This document shows positions 8,365-17,608 of a DNA stretch of 38,128 nucleotides, piece by piece. This DNA is from Methylobacterium marchantiae (GTDB taxonomy: Bacteria; Pseudomonadota; Alphaproteobacteria; Rhizobiales; Beijerinckiaceae): the NCBI RefSeq assembly GCF_022179405.1, contig NZ_BPQT01000043.1, positions 1-38,128 on the forward strand, given 5' to 3'. The notes beneath the pieces were generated by a model, which did not search any database, had not been told where the DNA came from, and worked only from the letters and a program-made list of their open reading frames with translations. Positions within the stretch are counted from its first letter, which is position 1. Each line of letters begins with the position of its first letter. The position numbers were made by a program, and so were the translations under genes.

Positions 8365-9690
8365 ATGGATTCTTCCGATGCGCTGATGGCGCGCTTCCTG
8401 GCCCTCCACCCCCGCACGATCGACCTGTCGCTCGGGCGGATCGAGCGCCTGCTCGAACGTCTCGGCCATCCCGAGCGCAAGCTGCCGCCCGTGATCCACG
8501 TGGCGGGGACCAACGGCAAGGGATCGACCATCGCCTTCATGCGGGCGATCCTCGAAGCCGGCGGCCTCGCCGCGCATGTCTATACTTCGCCGCACCTCGT
8601 CCGCTTCCACGAGCGTATCCGCATCGGCGCGATCGGTGGTGGCAGCTACGTGCCTGAGGACCAGCTCGCCGATGCCCTGGCCCGCTGCGAGGCGGCTAAT
8701 TCCGGCGAGCCGATCACGGTTTTCGAGATCACGACGGCCGCGGCCTTCCTGCTCTTCTCGGAAAGCCCGGCGGACGTACTTCTCCTGGAAGTGGGCCTCG
8801 GCGGCCGGGTCGACGCCACCAACGTCATCGACAATCCGGCCGCAGCCGTCGTCACGCCGATAGGGCGCGACCATGCCGAATATCTCGGTGACACAGTCGA
8901 GGCGGTGGCGACCGAGAAGGCTGGCATCTTCAAGCGTGGCTGCCCGGCGATCATCGCGGCCCAGGATTACAAGGAGGCGGATGCTGTGCTGTGCCGTCTC
9001 GCCGAGGAGGTCGGGGCCGAACCGATCCGCGTCGGCAACCAGGATTTCTCGGTCCATGCAGAGCGTGGGCGCATCGTCTACCAGGACGAGCTCGACCTGT
9101 TCGACCTGCCGCAGCCCCGGCTCAACGGGCGTCATCAATTCACCAATGCCGCCACCGCGATCGCGGCCCTGCGCGCGGCCGGCTTCGGCGATATCGGAGT
9201 AGGGGCGATCGAGGCCGGCCTCAACAAGGTCGAATGGCCGGGGCGCCTGCAGCGGCTCAACCGCGGACGCCTCGCCGAGATGATTCCCGCCGGCGCCGAG
9301 CTATGGCTCGATGGCGGCCACAACATCGACGGCGGTCGCATCCTGGCGACCGCGATGGCCGATCTCGTCGAGCGGAGCGATGTGCCCCTCGTCCTGGTGG
9401 TCGGACTGCTCGGCACGAAGGATGCTGAGGGCTTCCTGCGCAATTTCGTCGGGCTCGCCCGCGGCCTCATCGCGGTTCCGATCTCCGGCCAGATGGCGGC
9501 CCGTCCCGCCGAGGAAGTCGCCCAGATCGCGGCCGACGTCGGATTGACGGCCTATGTCGCGTCGAGCGTTGAGGCGGCCTTGGAGAGCCTCGCGGATTTT
9601 GCCTTCGAGCACCCCCCGCGCATCCTGGTCTGCGGCTCGCTCTACCTCGCGGGCAACGTCCTCACCGCAAACGGTACGCCGCCGACTTGA
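8365..9690 (+). CDS. folC: Bifunctional folylpolyglutamate synthase / dihydrofolate synthase
   Basis: Adds glutamate to dihydropteroate to make dihydrofolate, and extends the polyglutamate tail of folates in the cytoplasm. It is 441 aa, the normal family length. The ATP-binding P-loop of the Mur-ligase-like family is HVAGTNGKGS (residues 46-55). It is followed by YTSPHLVRFHERIRI, typical of FolC. The GGRVDATNV and HQFTNAATAIAAL motifs mark the central and C-terminal domains. The last gene of the trpA-accD-folC run, it begins 26 bases after the accD stop codon. It ends four bases before an 18-bp perfect palindrome that may help end the transcript. Confidence 0.96.
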   Translation: MDSSDALMARFLALHPRTIDLSLGRIERLLERLGHPERKLPPVIHVAGTNGKGSTIAFMRAILEAGGLAAHVYTSPHLVRFHERIRIGAIGGGSYVPEDQLADALARCEAANSGEPITVFEITTAAAFLLFSESPADVLLLEVGLGGRVDATNVIDNPAAAVVTPIGRDHAEYLGDTVEAVATEKAGIFKRGCPAIIAAQDYKEADAVLCRLAEEVGAEPIRVGNQDFSVHAERGRIVYQDELDLFDLPQPRLNGRHQFTNAATAIAALRAAGFGDIGVGAIEAGLNKVEWPGRLQRLNRGRLAEMIPAGAELWLDGGHNIDGGRILATAMADLVERSDVPLVLVVGLLGTKDAEGFLRNFVGLARGLIAVPISGQMAARPAEEVAQIAADVGLTAYVASSVEAALESLADFAFEHPPRILVCGSLYLAGNVLTANGTPPT

Positions 9691-9693
9691 TCC

Positions 9694-9711
9694 CCTCTCG
9701 CCGGCGAGAGG
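9694..9711. repeat. 18-bp perfect palindrome after folC
   Basis: CCTCTCGCCGGCGAGAGG begins four bases after the folC stop codon and equals its own reverse complement. As RNA it could form a GC-rich hairpin, but no run of T follows. It could be a weak or Rho-assisted terminator, an mRNA 3' end stabiliser, or a protein-binding site. Confidence 0.5.
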
Positions 9712-10001
9712 AGTTGGTTCGACCGCAACGATTCGTCCGATCCAGACGATTCGTGAGAGGATGCGATGAATGCGGCGTCGGCATTGGAAAACTTCGTAAA
9801 CAACAGGCTAAGACATCGGCCCGACAGGACGAAGATCTTATCTTTTGGTATCGTTTCCGACACAACCGCCTCGGCAATCCTCTATTTCCACCGAAGCGGC
9901 CACGGCTGATGCGTCTGAGATAGGGTGTGGCCCTCGCGCTACATCTCGGCTGTGGAAAATCGACTAGTTTCATCGTCGATCGGGCACTTCGCTGGGGATC
10001 A
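9712..10001. other. Leader region of the outer-membrane protein gene
   Basis: About 290 bases between the folC palindrome and the porin-like gene. It contains a direct repeat of ACGATTCGT (9728-9736 and 9746-9754) and an AT-richer stretch around 9780-9870. It must contain the promoter for the following abundant-type surface protein. I could not assign -35/-10 boxes. The frame open from 9927 joins the gene but has no signal peptide until 10002. Confidence 0.4.
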
Positions 10002-10835
10002 ATGATGAAAAAGCTTCTTACCTCGTTCGCGGCCTTCACGGCCCTCACGGCGGCGGCTACCGCCGCCGACCTTCCGCGTCGCGCTGCGCCGCCGGTCTTC
10101 GTGCCGGTGCCGGTGTTCACCTGGACCGGCTTCTACTTCGGTATCAACGCCGGCTACGGCTTCGACGCCGGCAGCGACAGCAACCGTTACAACCTCCCGG
10201 CCCTCTCTGTGCTGAACTCGGGCGGCACCGATGGCGTGCTTTCCGTTCCGGGCGGCAACAGCAATGAAGGCTTCGTCGGCGGTGGTCAGGTCGGCTACAA
10301 CTACCAGTTCACGCCGGGTTCGGGCCTCGTCGTCGGCATCGAAGCTGACGCCCAGTACACCGACTTCAGCAACCGTTCGCGTCTCTTCAACGCCTCGGCT
10401 ATCAGCTTCACCGGCACCCCCGGTCTCGCTGGCCTCAATAACGCGTCCGTCCGGACCCCCGGTACCGAGATGAACTTCTTCGGCACGGTCCGCGGCCGCG
10501 TCGGTTACGCCTTCGACCGCGTCCTGTTCTACGGCACCGGCGGCTTTGCCTACGGCGACGGTGGTTCGGGCCGTGACGATTTCCGCACCGGCTACGCTGC
10601 CGGCGGCGGCATCGAGTACGCTCTTCCGGTCGATTCGTTCCTGAACTTCTTCCGCTCTTCGGCCGTGACGATGAAGGTCGAAGGTCTGTACGTGAACCTC
10701 GAGCAGGATGGCCGTGGCAACCGCTCCGTCTATACCCTGCCGCCGGTCAACGTTGTCTCGCTCAGCCCCTCGGCTCGCGAGACCGAGTTCGCCGTTGTGC
10801 GCGCCGGCCTGAACTACAAGTTCGGCTCGTACTAG
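10002..10835 (+). CDS. Outer-membrane beta-barrel protein, Omp25/Omp31-like
   Basis: Predicted eight-stranded outer-membrane barrel of the family abundant in Rhizobiales. It is 277 aa from ATG at 10002 (or the adjacent ATG at 10005), with a classical signal peptide MMKKLLTSFAAFTALTAAA and cleavage just before ADLPRR, a mature start typical of this family. The sequence alternates polar and aromatic residues (FTWTGFYFGINAGYGF, VGYNYQF, GRVGYAFDRVLFYG) and ends in a terminal strand (AVVRAGLNYKF) followed by GSY rather than the usual terminal phenylalanine. Codon use appears biased toward a narrow set (for example GGC, TTC), as in highly expressed genes. It stands alone, bounded by the folC palindrome and a strong terminator. 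The role is structural or porin-like; the substrate is unknown. Confidence 0.88.
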   Translation: MMKKLLTSFAAFTALTAAATAADLPRRAAPPVFVPVPVFTWTGFYFGINAGYGFDAGSDSNRYNLPALSVLNSGGTDGVLSVPGGNSNEGFVGGGQVGYNYQFTPGSGLVVGIEADAQYTDFSNRSRLFNASAISFTGTPGLAGLNNASVRTPGTEMNFFGTVRGRVGYAFDRVLFYGTGGFAYGDGGSGRDDFRTGYAAGGGIEYALPVDSFLNFFRSSAVTMKVEGLYVNLEQDGRGNRSVYTLPPVNVVSLSPSARETEFAVVRAGLNYKFGSY

Positions 10836-10876
10836 GCCGTTACGTCGCAACGTCGACAAGGGTCTCGAAACGGAGA

Positions 10877-10902
10877 AACCCGGCCTTACGGTCGGGTTTT
10901 TT
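10877..10902 (+). terminator. Rho-independent terminator of the outer-membrane protein gene
   Basis: The stem AACCCGGCC/GGTCGGGTT has one G-U pair and a four-base TTAC loop. It is followed by a run of T, about 40 bases after the stop codon at 10835, in the plus-strand direction. Confidence 0.85.
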
Positions 10903-10959
10903 CGTGTTTGTGTAGATCCTGACTAGGATCAAGCTCTGCAAATCGGCGAGCATCGACAC

Positions 10960-10991
10960 AAAAAAGAAGCCCGGCCTTCCGGCCGGGCTTC
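10960..10991 (-). terminator. Rho-independent terminator of trxA
   Basis: Perfect 11-bp stem GAAGCCCGGCC/GGCCGGGCTTC with a TTCC loop at 10966-10991. Six A at 10960-10965 form the U-tract when read on the minus strand. It lies 24 bases beyond the trxA stop codon. Confidence 0.88.
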
Positions 10992-11015
10992 GTGACGTCA
11001 GACGATGATGCGGGA

Positions 11016-11336
11016 TCAGGCGCTGGCCTGAATCCAGCGGGACAGGTCGCCCTTGGGCGCGGCGCCGACCTTCTGGCTGGCGAGTTGCCCGTCCTTGAAG
11101 ATCAGGAGAGTCGGGATCGAGCGGATACCGTACTGCGCGGCGATGCCCGGGTTCTCGTCCACATTGACCTTGGCGATCTTCACGCGGCCCTGCATGTCCG
11201 CCGAAATCTCTTCGAGCGCGGGACCGATCTGGCGGCAGGGGCCGCACCATTCCGCCCAGAAATCCACGACCACGGGCTCGGCGGACTTGAGAACGTCCTG
11301 CTCGAAGCTCGCGTCGGTCACTTTTACCGTCGCCAT
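11016..11336 (-). CDS. trxA: Thioredoxin
   Basis: Cytoplasmic disulfide reductase of 106 aa, the standard size of thioredoxin 1. The redox-active motif WCGPC spans residues 30-34 and the cis-proline loop is SIPTLL. The start ATG at 11336 ([15 protein letters not shown]) is preceded by AAAGGGA; an open frame to 11477 adds an unsupported arginine-rich extension. In many Rhizobiales trxA directly follows addA on the same strand. Here a PQQ-dependent dehydrogenase on the opposite strand separates them, so trxA must have its own promoter between 11337 and 11761. A strong terminator follows. Confidence 0.96.
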   Translation of the reverse strand: MATVKVTDASFEQDVLKSAEPVVVDFWAEWCGPCRQIGPALEEISADMQGRVKIAKVNVDENPGIAAQYGIRSIPTLLIFKDGQLASQKVGAAPKGDLSRWIQASA

Positions 11337-11761
11337 CACGATCCCTTTCCCATTGCACGGTCGGCGAGACCTAGTCCGCGCCGGCTTGAAGCGAGAGTTG
11401 GCGACGCAGGCCGGGACGGTCAAGGCATAAGGTGCCGGGGACGGGGCAGGCTCTCGTTTCTCACATGCGTCATCCACCGGTGTTCCGTCGCCGCGGTCGC
11501 GCCGGTTTCCCGACCCGAGCGCTCGACCGTCCCGGTACCGTATCCAGACGCGATGTCTCGATGTGATGCACGTCGCCCCTCGTCAAAGCCCTCCTGTCGC
11601 CCCATGTCCATCCAGGCTATCGGAAGGCGGTGAGCGGGCGCCGGAGCGGGCGCGACCGTGCATTTTCGTTTCAGGGCGGACTCGGCCGCCATCCGGTGAC
11701 GTGAACCCGTAACGGGCTGAGAGTCGGTCAGTCGAAGGCCGGCCATGGAGGACATCACCAC
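11337..11761. other. Divergent intergenic region between trxA and the PQQ sugar dehydrogenase
   Basis: About 425 bases from which two genes diverge. Frames on both strands stay open but show no domain or signal sequence. It should hold both promoters; I could not locate them. GGAGG at about 11746-11750 is the likely ribosome-binding site for the dehydrogenase. Confidence 0.4.
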
Positions 11762-13036
11762 GTGACGCGCATCTCTCCGACATTGCTTGCCTCCCTCACC
11801 GCTCTGGGCCTCGGCACCTCGGCCCTCGCACAGGACGGCAATACCGGGACGCCCCAGCCGCGGATCGGAGGCGATTCCTTCGCGGCGCCACAGCACGAGG
11901 CGGCGGGCGGAGAGCCTGCCGAAACGGCAGCGCCGAACACCGCCTACAAGCCTCTTCTTCCCAATCAGACGCGTGCACCGAAGCCGGTCGAGGCGACCAA
12001 GGTCCAGGTTGCCGTCGTCGCCAAGGGCCTCGACAGCCCATGGGCCATGGAATTCCTGCCGGACGGGCGGATGCTCGTCACGGAAAGGACCGGCAAGATG
12101 CGCATCATCACCAAGGATGGCACGGTCGGCCAGCCGATCAGCGGCGTGCCGAAGGTGGATGCTCGCGGCCAGGGTGGCCTCCTCGATGTGGCGCTGAGCC
12201 CGAGCTTCGTCGCCGACCGCCTGATCTATTTCAGCTATTCCGAGCCGCGCGAGAAGGGTAACGGCACGACGGTGGCTCGCGCCAAGCTCATCGAGGAAAA
12301 GGGTGGTGGCCGCCTCGACGAGATGAAGGTCATCTTCCGCCAGACGCCCACCTACGACGGCGACAAGCATTTCGGCTCGCGCCTCGTCTTTGCACCGGAT
12401 GGCAAGCTGTTCGTCACCGTCGGCGAGCGCTCGGACAAGGGACCGCGTGTCCAGGCCCAGGATCTCACGAGCGGGCTCGGCAAGGTCTTCCGGATCGACA
12501 CCGACGGTAATGCCCCGAAGGACAACCCGTTCACCGGCGGCGAGAAGGCGAAGCCCGAGATCTGGTCCTACGGCCATCGCAACATTCAGTCGGCGGCCCT
12601 CGACGGCCAGGGACGACTCTGGACCGTCGAGCACGGGCCTCGCGGCGGCGACGAATTGAACCGTCCTCGGCCGGGATTGAATTACGGCTGGCCGGAAGTG
12701 ACCTACGGCATCGAGTATAGCGGCGAGAAGATCGGCGAGGGCAAGACCCAGGCGGGCGGCACGGTCCAGCCTGTCTATTACTGGGACCCGGTGATCGGTC
12801 CGTCCGGCATGGCTCTCTACACGGGCACATTGTTCCCGGCCTGGAAGGACGCGTTCCTCGTTGGCGGCCTCGTGAGCGGCGGCATCGTCGCGCTGAAGCT
12901 CGACGGCGACAAGGTTGTCACCGAGGAGCGCATTCCCCTCGATCATCGCATCCGTGACGTCAGGGTCGGCAGCGACGGAGCCGTCTACGCGGTGACGGAT
13001 GGGCCGGACGGGGAAATCCTCAAGCTGACACCGTAA
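11762..13036 (+). CDS. Exported PQQ-dependent sugar dehydrogenase (YliI/soluble-GDH family)
   Basis: Probable periplasmic quinoprotein that oxidises aldose sugars using pyrroloquinoline quinone; the physiological sugar and electron acceptor are unknown. It is 424 aa from GTG at 11762, with GGAGG upstream. A signal peptide runs to about residue 23 (SALA/QDG). The beta-propeller has family motifs: LDSPWAMEFLPDGRMLVTER, GGLLDVALSP, HFGSRLVFAPDGKLFVTVGE, WSYGHRNIQ, EHGPRGGDELN and GLNYGWPEV. These resemble E. coli YliI and the soluble glucose dehydrogenase family, which use calcium and PQQ, rather than the larger methanol-dehydrogenase type. The gene is on the opposite strand to its neighbours and overlaps the 3' end of addA by 17 bases, tail to tail. 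It looks like an insertion into a conserved trxA-addA arrangement. Confidence 0.9.
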   Translation: MTRISPTLLASLTALGLGTSALAQDGNTGTPQPRIGGDSFAAPQHEAAGGEPAETAAPNTAYKPLLPNQTRAPKPVEATKVQVAVVAKGLDSPWAMEFLPDGRMLVTERTGKMRIITKDGTVGQPISGVPKVDARGQGGLLDVALSPSFVADRLIYFSYSEPREKGNGTTVARAKLIEEKGGGRLDEMKVIFRQTPTYDGDKHFGSRLVFAPDGKLFVTVGERSDKGPRVQAQDLTSGLGKVFRIDTDGNAPKDNPFTGGEKAKPEIWSYGHRNIQSAALDGQGRLWTVEHGPRGGDELNRPRPGLNYGWPEVTYGIEYSGEKIGEGKTQAGGTVQPVYYWDPVIGPSGMALYTGTLFPAWKDAFLVGGLVSGGIVALKLDGDKVVTEERIPLDHRIRDVRVGSDGAVYAVTDGPDGEILKLTP

Positions 13037-16000
13037 TGCCGGTGCCGGACGGGCGCGGACCGAGCGAAGCGAGTGCCGACGCGATGTCGGCCTCGGCCAT
13101 GCGGCGTATGACCGGCCCGGAGGTCCAGACCAGCATCGCCTCGACCTCACGGCCAGGATAGATGTCCCGCAGAAGCGCTACGTAGAGCGAGAGCTGCGCG
13201 GCATCGCCTTCGGGAATGAGAGTATGCTCCGCGGGCGGGCGGCTCGTCTTGAAGTCGGCGACGACGATTCTGTCGGGACGGATGCTCAGCCGATCGACGC
13301 GCCCAAAGACGGGTCGCAGACGCCCTGCCACGTCGACGCGGCCCGACAAGGTGACCTCGGCTCTCGCATCTCCGTCGAATAGCGCGGCGAGAGCCGGATC
13401 GTCGATCAGTCTCAGGACATCCGCCACCAATCGGTCCTGCTCGGGGACAGGCATCGATGGCGCGCGTGCCCTGATAAACGAAGCTGCCGCATTCGGCCTT
13501 TGGTTCCCGTCGAGGCGCGGCAGGTGCTCGATGAGCGAATGAAACAGGATGCCGCGGCGTCGTGCCTGCGGATTGGCCTGCCGGCGCGGGATCTCGCGCT
13601 GGCCGTCCGCGGCGCCGAGAGCACCGGATGGGGTGACAGGCGGCGCCACATCGACCTCGTTCCCTACCGGCCGCCTCAACCAAGAGGGGGCCGGCACCTC
13701 GCTCGGCTCGCCTCCCCCGGAGGTGATGTCGGAAGTTTGCGTGGCCCCATACCGCCACAAGAGCGTCGGGCCATAGGTCGTCTCGACGGATTCTCCCGAG
13801 CCGAAGGCTTGTTCCAACCCCTTGCGGACCATCTCGCACCAGGCGGTGTCGCCCTGTTCCTCATGGCCGCGATAGGGCGCGACGACGAGGCGGTCGGCGG
13901 CACGGGTCAGGGCGACGTAGAGCAGACGGTTGTGCTCCTCGCGGGCGCGGGCCTGATGCGCCTCTCGGGCAGCCGCCACGGCTTCCGTATCCTGCGTCTT
14001 CGACCCGGCCCAGACCGGCGGCAACGCGCCGTCCCGACTACCCGGCATGACGAGAAGTTGCGGATCGTTTCGCCCGAGCGGTTCGCAGCCGTCGATCATC
14101 ACGACGAGAGGAGCCTCCAGACCCTTGGCGCCGTGGATCGTCATCACCCGGACCTCATCGCGGCCGGATTCGAGGTCGCGCTTGACGGTGAGGCCGTTGG
14201 CGCCTCGCCCCGGGGTGATGTCGTAGCGTGTCAGGAAACCATCGAGAGAGGGAGCCTCCGCCGCCTGCTCGGCCTCCGCCGCTTTCATCAGGAACACGCC
14301 GATGGCGTCTCCCGCCTCGCCGCCAAGGCGCGAGACCAGCCTCATCCGGCCCTCATGCGGCCCCAGCAGGCTCGCGTAGAAGCCGAACGGACCGTGCCGG
14401 GCGGCGAGATCGATCCATAGGGTGAGGGCGGCATGCCCCCGGATCGCAGCTGGATCGCCCGCGGCTGCGTGCCGGGCGAGGGCATCCTCCAGCGTCTCGG
14501 AGTCTTCGCGGCGGGCGGCGATGCGGACGAGATCGTCGTCGTCGAGCCCTACCAGCGGCGTCTTCAAGGCTCCGGCGAGGGTGAGATCGTCGGCCGGCAG
14601 CAGCCCTGCCCGCCCGACGGAGACGAGGTCGTTCACCGCGATATGGGCCGTGATGTCGAGACGGTCCTGGCCCGCCACGGGCACGCCGCACACTTTCAGG
14701 GCGCGGATCACTTCCTCGAATGCGGCGGAGCGCTTGCGCACGAGGATGAGCACATCGCCTGCACGCCAGACGCGGCCGCCCTCGTCGCCGACGGTGGTCC
14801 ACGCCTTGACCGCCCGCGCCACACGCCGCGCCGTGACGATGGACGGCGCATTGGCCTCTGGTGCGTCCACGGGCGCCGCCCAGGCATCGGGCTCCTCCTC
14901 GGCGGCGGGAACCTCCACGGGCCAGATCTCGACGACGCCGGGCGCATCCCGGCGCGCCGTCTCGTGCGTGGTGCCGATGGCGGCATCGTCGAAGGACAGG
15001 CCCTGAAAATGCTCGGGCGCGGCGAAGGTGGCGTCCACCGCGCGCAGGATGCCCTTGGTGGAGCGGAAAGACAGGTTCAGCGTCACGTCCTCGAACGGCA
15101 TCCCGGCCTGTTCGGACGCCGTCCGCCATTCGCGGTGCACGGTGGCGAATTCTCGCGGCTCAGCGCCCTGGAAACTGTAGATCGACTGTTTCGGATCGCC
15201 CACCGCAAAGCGCGTGCGCAGGATGTCGCGAGCGCCCTCGCCGCTGGCGAAATCGGCGGTGATGCGGCGCAGGATGTCCCATTGGCGCGGGTTGGTGTCC
15301 TGCGCCTCGTCCACGAGGACATGATCGATGCCGCGGTCGAGCTTGTACAGGACCCAGGCCGCATCTACCCGCGAGAGCAGTTCGAGAGCCTTGTGGATCA
15401 GATCGTCGAAATCGAGGGCGCCGAGCCGCGTCTTCTGGCGCTCCACCCGGCGGTGGATATCGGCTGCGATGACGAACAGGGCCTGCGTCCGCTCCAGCGC
15501 CCGCGCGGCACGGAGGGTATCGAAGAGCGGGTCGAGTCTGTCGCGTTCGGCAAGAAGCGCCTCCTTCACCTCGGAGGGGACATCCTTGGTGCCGAGGCTG
15601 CGATCGGCCTTCGGCGTCCCCTTCTCGGTGAAGAAGACCGAACGGTAGAGATCGAGCTTGTCGGAAGGGTCGGTCGCGGCTTCGGCGGCGGCAAGCCTGT
15701 CGGCGAGAGCCTCATCCGTGGATTTTCCCGTGCGCAGGCGCTGCGCAAGCTCGCTCCAACCATGAAGGCCGCCTGTGAGGAGGCGTTCCACGATCGCGCC
15801 TGCCGTATCGGCGGAGCGAAGACCGAGGGCTTCGGACAAAGCGGCGATGGGTGCGGCGAGGCCTTCGGAATCATCGAACAGGGAACGAGACCGCATCGCC
15901 GCGCGCAGAACCGATCGAAGGGTGTCGCCGGTGGCCTCAGGACCGACACGGTCCCAGGCTGCCCTGAGTTCCGGATTTCTCCCCATCATCGCCTGTGCGA

Positions 16001-16532
16001 GGACTCGGTCGGTCTCGGCCGCGAACATGTCGGAGGCCTGGTTCTCGTCGAGCACCTGAAAGCGGGCGGGCACATTGGCCTCGAACGGGAACATATGCAG
16101 CAGCCGCTCGCACAGGGCGTGCAGGGTCTCGATCTTGAGGCCGCCCGGCGTCTCGACGGCGCGGGCGAACAGGCGCCGCGCTACCTTCAGCATGCGGCGC
16201 GCGGGCGCTTCGCCAGTCAACTCGGTGAGTTCCGCGGTCAGCGCGGCATCGTCGAGGGTGACCCAGCGACCGAGGGTGCGGAACACCCGGATCGACATGT
16301 TGGCCGCCGCCGCCTTCGTGAAGGTGAGGCACAGGATGCGCGCCGGCGGCGCGCCGTTGAGGAGGAGGCGCACCACCCGGTCGGTCAGGACCTTGGTCTT
16401 TCCCGCCCCCGCATTGGCGGAGACCCAGGCCGAGGCCAGGGGATCGGCGGCGCGGCGCTGGCTCGCCTTGGTGAGATCGTCGACGACGAAGGGCAACCTG
16501 TCGGTCTCCGGTCTTGGCAACTCGTTCTCCAT
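13020..16532 (-). CDS. addA: Double-strand-break repair helicase-nuclease subunit AddA
   Basis: Helicase and nuclease subunit of AddAB, which resects broken DNA ends for RecA-dependent repair. It is 1170 aa from ATG at 16532 (MENELPRPETDRL); the frame is open to 16607. It is a UvrD-like helicase with Walker A SANAGAGKTKVLTDR (residues 38-52), motif Ia LCLTFTKAAAANM, Walker B VLVDEAQDTNPRQW, motif III GDPKQSIYSFQGA, motif IV LNLSFRST, motif V VMTIHGAKGLEAPLV and motif VI LLYVALTRAADRL. The C-terminal RecB-type nuclease shows GRVDRLSIRPDRIVVADFKT, so both activities look intact. The ribosome-binding site is weak. In relatives addB and addA are adjacent; here the DmeF-like gene lies between them, so addA needs its own promoter within 16533-16627. 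Confidence 0.96.
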   Translation of the reverse strand: MENELPRPETDRLPFVVDDLTKASQRRAADPLASAWVSANAGAGKTKVLTDRVVRLLLNGAPPARILCLTFTKAAAANMSIRVFRTLGRWVTLDDAALTAELTELTGEAPARRMLKVARRLFARAVETPGGLKIETLHALCERLLHMFPFEANVPARFQVLDENQASDMFAAETDRVLAQAMMGRNPELRAAWDRVGPEATGDTLRSVLRAAMRSRSLFDDSEGLAAPIAALSEALGLRSADTAGAIVERLLTGGLHGWSELAQRLRTGKSTDEALADRLAAAEAATDPSDKLDLYRSVFFTEKGTPKADRSLGTKDVPSEVKEALLAERDRLDPLFDTLRAARALERTQALFVIAADIHRRVERQKTRLGALDFDDLIHKALELLSRVDAAWVLYKLDRGIDHVLVDEAQDTNPRQWDILRRITADFASGEGARDILRTRFAVGDPKQSIYSFQGAEPREFATVHREWRTASEQAGMPFEDVTLNLSFRSTKGILRAVDATFAAPEHFQGLSFDDAAIGTTHETARRDAPGVVEIWPVEVPAAEEEPDAWAAPVDAPEANAPSIVTARRVARAVKAWTTVGDEGGRVWRAGDVLILVRKRSAAFEEVIRALKVCGVPVAGQDRLDITAHIAVNDLVSVGRAGLLPADDLTLAGALKTPLVGLDDDDLVRIAARREDSETLEDALARHAAAGDPAAIRGHAALTLWIDLAARHGPFGFYASLLGPHEGRMRLVSRLGGEAGDAIGVFLMKAAEAEQAAEAPSLDGFLTRYDITPGRGANGLTVKRDLESGRDEVRVMTIHGAKGLEAPLVVMIDGCEPLGRNDPQLLVMPGSRDGALPPVWAGSKTQDTEAVAAAREAHQARAREEHNRLLYVALTRAADRLVVAPYRGHEEQGDTAWCEMVRKGLEQAFGSGESVETTYGPTLLWRYGATQTSDITSGGGEPSEVPAPSWLRRPVGNEVDVAPPVTPSGALGAADGQREIPRRQANPQARRRGILFHSLIEHLPRLDGNQRPNAAASFIRARAPSMPVPEQDRLVADVLRLIDDPALAALFDGDARAEVTLSGRVDVAGRLRPVFGRVDRLSIRPDRIVVADFKTSRPPAEHTLIPEGDAAQLSLYVALLRDIYPGREVEAMLVWTSGPVIRRMAEADIASALASLGPRPSGTGITVSA

Positions 16533-16627
16533 AGCCGGGCTCGGTCGCCTTTCTCCATAGACATGGATGATCCGGGTGCAGAAGCCCCCTATGTTCCGGC
16601 CGACCATTCAGCCGAAAGAGCCTCTCC

Positions 16628-17608
16628 ATGCACAGTCACAGCGTCGAGACCTGGCAGCACCGCCACGATTTCCTCGGGCGCTCGCATGAGCGCAACGAGC
16701 GCCGGACCGTCCTCGTCGTCGGCCTCACCCTCGCGATGATGGTGGCGGAGATCGTCGGCGGGACGGTCTTCGGCTCGATGGCCCTCACCGCCGATGGCTG
16801 GCACATGTCGACCCATGCGGCGGCCCTCGGCATCGCGGCCCTGGCCTATCGATTCGCCCGCCTCCATGCCGATGATCCGCGTTTCGCCTTCGGTACCGCC
16901 AAGCTCGGCGATCTTGCCGCCTTCGCCAGCGCCATCATCCTCGCCATGATCGCCCTCGCCATCGGCTACGAGAGCATCGTGCGCCTCTCGAGCCCGCAGG
17001 CCATCGCCTATAGCGAAGCCTTGCCCATCGCCGTGCTGGGCCTCTTCGTGAATCTCGCCAGCGCTTGGCTGCTGCATGGCGACGGACACGACCACGAGCA
17101 TGGTCACGACCACCATCACCATGAGCACCACAGTCACGACGGGCATGGGCATTCCGATGACGGCGACACCAACCTGCGCGCTGCCTATGTCCATGTACTG
17201 GCCGATGCGCTGACCTCGGTGCTGGCCATCGTTGCCCTGCTGGCGGGCCGCTATCTCGGCATCGCCTGGCTCGATCCGGTCATGGGGCTGGTAGGTACGG
17301 CGGTGATCGTCGCCTGGTCATGGACCCTGATCCGCTCCGCCGGTGCGACGCTCCTCGACGCAGTGCCCGACCGGGGCCTCGCGCAATCCGTGCGGAAACG
17401 CCTGGAGGCGAACGGAGACAGGATCACCGATCTCCATCTCTGGCGCCTCGGCCCCGGCCATACCGGCCTGATCGTCTCGCTGGTGTCGGATGAGCCTCGC
17501 GAGCCGGCATCCTATAAGGCCAAGCTCGCCGGCCTCGAAGGGCTCTCCCACATCACGGTGGAGGCCAATCCCTGTCCCGGCCATGGGCGTGAGCGGATTG
17601 TAGTCTGA
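16628..17608 (+). CDS. dmeF: Cation diffusion facilitator, DmeF-type cobalt/nickel exporter
   Basis: Inner-membrane antiporter likely exporting divalent metals. The N-terminus (HSHSVETWQHRHDFLG, then HERNERRT) and the segment ADGWHMSTHAAALGIAALAY match the DmeF subgroup described for Co(II)/Ni(II) efflux. It is 326 aa with six predicted membrane segments. The metal-site residues in helix 2 (D and H of ADGWHMSTH) and helix 5 (H and D of HVLADALTS) are present. A very histidine-rich cytoplasmic loop (about residues 151-177, mostly H, D and G) lies between helices 4 and 5. A short cytoplasmic domain closes the protein (DLHLWRLGPGH). The usual repressor DmeR is not adjacent. The gene is inserted between addB and addA on the opposite strand. 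Its stop codon abuts that of addB, forming TGATCA. Confidence 0.87.
   Translation: MHSHSVETWQHRHDFLGRSHERNERRTVLVVGLTLAMMVAEIVGGTVFGSMALTADGWHMSTHAAALGIAALAYRFARLHADDPRFAFGTAKLGDLAAFASAIILAMIALAIGYESIVRLSSPQAIAYSEALPIAVLGLFVNLASAWLLHGDGHDHEHGHDHHHHEHHSHDGHGHSDDGDTNLRAAYVHVLADALTSVLAIVALLAGRYLGIAWLDPVMGLVGTAVIVAWSWTLIRSAGATLLDAVPDRGLAQSVRKRLEANGDRITDLHLWRLGPGHTGLIVSLVSDEPREPASYKAKLAGLEGLSHITVEANPCPGHGRERIVV

Noticed and set aside
9728-9754. CRISPR-like or mobile-element repeat
   Set aside because: Only two copies of a 9-base word 18 bases apart, with no further units.
11420-13150. 576-residue open frame on the minus strand opposite the PQQ dehydrogenase
   Set aside because: It mirrors the codon structure of a well-recognised gene on the other strand and has no domain; long antisense frames are expected at this GC content.
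14433-16739. 768-residue plus-strand frame opposite addA
   Set aside because: The minus strand carries all helicase motifs of AddA; this frame is arginine/glycine-rich without any domain.
16628-17608. dmeF as part of a mobile element
   Set aside because: No transposase, integrase, terminal repeats or change of base composition around the gene.
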